From Neodontobutis hainanensis (lineage: Eukaryota > Chordata > Actinopteri > Gobiiformes > Odontobutidae): DNA of 64,000 nt. Below are positions 60,301 to 64,000 of the stretch, piece after piece. Location: positions 5,636,001 to 5,700,000 of the forward strand of contig JALDNG010000004.1 of assembly GCA_024349245.1 (NCBI GenBank). Direction: 5' to 3'. Positions within the stretch are counted from its first letter, which is position 1. Every line of letters starts with the position of its first letter. The translations under genes and the position numbers were made by a program. Under the pieces are notes generated by a model that had not been told where the DNA came from, searched no databases, and saw nothing but the letters and a program-made list of their open reading frames with translations.

Positions 60301-61430
60301 TAAGAGATGTGGGAATCACAGTCTCTCAGATAATGTACAGTACATGCAGTTCAAGATGTGCTTGATTACCAATGACAAAAAGAAAATAAAAAATCATTCT
60401 CATGATGCTAACAAGTTTTAAGGATCAGCTACATGTGTGTCATAATACTTTTTATAAAATGTATGACAAAAAAGTGGTGTTTTATGTTATTTAAGTTTTT
60501 ATCACATTCTACTTTCTTACCGTGGTTTGTTCAGACTCCCAAAGGTTAGTGACATTGCAGTTCAGTGAAAAAAACCTTTGAGTGTCCAGTGTGTACACCT
60601 CTTGCTGTAGACCCTCCTGGTGAAAAGTGGAACATTGCATTACTGAATGTACACACTGTCCTGTGAGCTTTTTCTTGAGAGGCAGAAGGAAGGTTGGGGC
60701 AGTAGATGGGATGTAAAACTCTGGACTTGCTTTGTTCTGAAAGATGTGGTTAACAAAAACATCCATAGGATTGTATTTGTGGTTCATGTTGCCTGTTCAT
60801 GTACATAATTTGATCAAAAGTTGACTTACTGAGGTCCACACTCCTTTGTGTGAAGAAATAGGAAAGTTTAAGAAAGAAAATGGCACGTTATAAAGACACT
60901 ATTCCGTTTCTTTGTGCAGTGCCTCTCTCTAATACTACTCTTTCTTTTGAGGTCATTTTGGGTCTCATCTCAAGACACCGACCAGTGATTGAAACCTTTA
61001 TTTTTATTTCTAAATTTCATTCCAAGTCCTCTCTGTTTTCCACAGTGTTTGTTCCCGAGCCTATATCTTTGAGCCATAGAGGTGCGATAAAAACACACAT
61101 TAACACCCATCATCACAAGTAAACCCTCAAAGGTACAGCTTGATGCAGTTAAAGGAGAAATAACTAATCACAACTTTGGCTTCACTGAAAACCTTAACAC
61201 GATTTGGAGCTAAGTTAGAGCCCAGTGAGCACGTGTGTTATCCAATTTTCATTGTTCTTTGGGATTGAAGTGATGTTCCAAATCATCTTATAGGCACAGC
61301 TAATGCAGTTTCAATTGATCACAGGTTTGAAGAAGAACCATTTTCTCATTGTCTGTCAGGTGCCTGAGGATAGCATTGAACAAATGTATATATCTCCCAG
61401 AAAACTAAATATGTGAACATGAATACTTTC
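60301..61430. other. Unique DNA, no feature seen
   Basis: No repeat family or supported exon. Short frames at 60509-60787 and 60880-61122 have no domain. Confidence 0.5.
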
Positions 61431-61990
61431 GTTTTCTAAGACCTCCTTTCAGACAAACCCCTCTTACCGAGCCAAGTGTACTCCATTAAAACCCCACTTC
61501 ACCATAAGCCCCAGTGGATAAAATAAAATACTGCACTTCTCCGTATTGACTGAGTAAAATGAAATAATCTATGATGCATGAACAAGCGCTAAATGAAATA
61601 ATAATGTCCTTAGCAGTGAAAAACGGATTGCTGGTACAGTAATTGAGCAGATTTATTTCCACCCCTTTGGAAAGAGAGGGAGGGATGGAGGTGGCGGCAG
61701 TCTGCTGAAAACTGCCCTGCTATTTTATTTAATCTCATATTGGAGGAATTATTGGCTGGTAATCTATTGTTAAACATCATTTAGGGTGATGGATTAAGGA
61801 CGTCAAGCTTTTCCCCTACACAATCAATTCATATCTCATTAGTGCGTATTATTTAGAATTCGCATAGTTGCCCTGCAGGGACACAGCTGGGGGAGAGCCA
61901 GCGCCATGGAGGCCTCAGCTGTTGCTGAAATGAAGTGTCACATACTGTAGCTTATGGCCTCATAACTGCATATATAAAAATGCTTTTGCC
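61431..61990. other. Enhancer/CNE-like block
   Basis: Unique sequence with 'gtacagtaattgagcag', 'atggaggtggcggcag', 'gtattatttagaattcgc' and 'cagcgccatggaggcc', passing from AT-rich to GC-richer without any repeat signature. Confidence 0.3.
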
Positions 61991-64000
61991 AGGGATATTG
62001 ATTTGTTTCAAGTCAATGTAGAAAAAAGAAAATCATAAACATTAAGGATCATACAGGGTGGACCATGAGCACCCTTAAGAAAAAGGTATTGGAAGAAGAG
62101 AATAATGGCAAAGTCAGTGCTATATTGTTTGCTATATTGGGAATTATTATTAAAATGAAATGTTTGATTGATGCTAATGGTAAAAATGAAAGGAAAACTA
62201 AATAGTAGATTGAAGGAAACCTAAATGAAAGAGAATTTAAAGATTGTCTGACAGAAGAATTTATTTTAATATGGGTATGTTTTAGTTTAGTTACTAAATG
62301 CATATTGTTTGTTTTTTTTCCTGGAATTACACTGTATTTGCAATAACTTTGAAATACTCTCCACTGCTCAATACAAAAATCTGGAAATGTTGTTCACCAA
62401 CTGCAGTGATATGATTTCTACAGTGGTATGTCTATATTCTGTTTAACTACAAAAAGCATAGTGATTTTTCTTAATAGTCCTGAAAGGTCTGAGGTGGCAG
62501 TGAGATCTGTGATCAATATCCAGGACAAGAGCCATGCTGAGCTGCAGGAGCTTCCCCTCTGTTCACTGAGCCAGCACACAAAAGGAAAAGTGTCATATTG
62601 TGATCTTTATCCAGTAATCGCCCTGACACACAGTCAAGTGATATATACGTATGTCCGCTGGTTCGCTCCAGGGCTTCTGACTGTCCGTAGTGAGTGCAAC
62701 AGCTATCTCTGCTAACACTTCGGCAATAGAAAAGTCTAAAGCCAGACAAGAATGAAAAAAGCAATTATAGTTATGTTCAATTGGTCATTGCTGCAACAAC
62801 CCAGACTAAAAGCAGACACTAGTTAAAACTTTTTGGATCAGTCAAAGTATTTTAGCAGCCGTTAAACTATGTAGAAGCACCATCTGTTCCAAGAATAACA
62901 TCCTGCACTTTGGATTTGCTCTTGTCTATTGACTGCCCTGTGGGTCTGAATAAAGGTTTAACACTGTATTAATATTTAAAAGATTTTCTAGTATAGATGT
63001 CTAATCTTTAATCCAAAGTAGTACTGTACAATCCCTTTTTTTCAAACATTGTCATGGTATGTTTACTATTTTTAGTGGCATTTTCTGTTTAATGAAAACT
63101 CAATGTGTATAAGTGGCATTACTAAAAGGGCTCTTAAGAATGCAAAAATCACACATGTTGTAATAAAAAAACTATTGTGGGGATTACTCTACACTAGCCA
63201 TTTTTGTCTAATTTTTATGAAATGTATAATGAACCATTTGCAGTCATATGAAGCTGAGATCACTACAATAAAATGACTAAACTGCAACATTACAGAATCC
63301 AGACAGATGCAAGAGACATTGTCAGGCTCAGGTATAAGGTGTATGCAGAAACCTTTTCTTGTACAAACCTGACATCTACTGGGCATCAGCAGTACACTTA
63401 AAGTGTGGAGGAAGCATTTGATGAAGAAGAGAATGCAGCTTTATGGTAAACACAATATTTATGTAAAATATACATTAAAGAAAATGTAAAATGTACAATT
63501 GACATTTCTTCCATTTTAGTGTGTTGGGCAAATACAGTAAACTATTACAGTGAAGTGTCTGTTGCTTTTACAAAGATCTAGTATTTGAGAGGCTTCTAAT
63601 AAGTTATTCATAAAGTCCATTTACTGCTTATGCATTTTTAATTGGCCAGACATAGCCTTTATGCCATGATATTGAGGTGTGTAATGCATATTTACTGTCC
63701 AATTATTAATGACATGGATGATTAATAGGAACCCAAAGGTTGGCACATTACATTCAACCAGATGCCTTATTTCTAAATGACAATAAATAATGTTGAAAAT
63801 CATTACAGTCACTTACCGGTTATATACGCAGTTACATAGTCATGGATTGCGTTTTCTTCTTTTAATTGAAAAATGAAGTGATTCTTTTTGGTAGGATCTC
63901 TGTTCATTGTTAGGTGAGTAGAATATTATTGATTTTTTTTTCTAGCCATACAGTATGTCCTTACCTTGAATGTCAGGGATGTTTATCACTGTTTTTCAAT
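61991..64000. other. AT-rich DNA, no supported feature
   Basis: No gene, transposon or strong motif cluster is recognised. 62420-62720 has frames open on both strands without domains. The final kilobase is AT-rich and featureless. Confidence 0.5.

Noticed and set aside
1..64000. Bacterial-type operons, CRISPR arrays, phage or plasmid features
   Set aside because: There are no tightly packed frames, ribosome-binding sites or regularly spaced direct repeats. The base composition and repeat types are those of a vertebrate genome.

Overview
This window reads as vertebrate nuclear DNA, most likely from a ray-finned (teleost) fish. It is AT-rich, has no long open reading frames with recognisable domains, and has no operon-like packing. 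It carries interspersed repeats of types I associate with teleost genomes: non-autonomous hAT transposons with 8-bp target duplications, tRNA-headed SINEs and a solo LTR. The species cannot be named from the sequence.

No protein-coding gene, rRNA, tRNA gene, CRISPR array or complete transposase could be supported. The window is therefore either a gene desert or the inside of a very large intron. The longest reading frame (181 codons, minus strand, about 59.2-59.7 kb) has no motif I recognise. Frames of that size are roughly what chance gives in 64 kb read six ways. Two short stretches (684-728 and 20358-20409) have splice-acceptor and splice-donor consensus on both sides and are the only candidate exons. 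The one at 20.4 kb is the better.

Layout. 0-9.2 kb: mostly unique DNA, with a tRNA-derived SINE at 2.7 kb and enhancer-like blocks at 3.1-4.3 and 4.85-5.7 kb. 9.2-10.5 kb: an A/T-rich patch, then a palindromic MITE and a hAT element side by side. 11.0-12.5 kb: a dense block of homeodomain/octamer-like motifs. 13.24-13.79 kb: a solo LTR with a 5-bp target duplication. 14.6-21.2 kb: unique DNA including a GC-rich patch (16.7 kb) and the candidate micro-exon (20.4 kb). 21.23-21.85 kb: a hAT MITE with a perfect 8-bp duplication. 25.0-27.0 kb: a nest of SINE, hAT and SINE. 27-42 kb: about 15 kb without any recognisable transposon, carrying several conserved-noncoding-like blocks. 42-44 kb: probable repeat material and a CpG-bearing patch. 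45.9-49.9 kb: more enhancer-like blocks. 52.8-54.1 kb: a repeat remnant and another hAT element. 54-64 kb: unique DNA with enhancer-like blocks at about 54.8, 56.7, 59.4-60.3 and 61.5-62.0 kb, and one SINE/LINE-tail fragment at 58.1 kb.

The arrangement (TE-poor spans, clusters of TAATTA-type cores, few ORFs) fits the regulatory territory of a developmental gene that lies outside the window or spans it. That is inference: conservation cannot be measured from one sequence, and the target gene is not visible. I found no evidence for an undescribed biological system beyond the items listed under findings.
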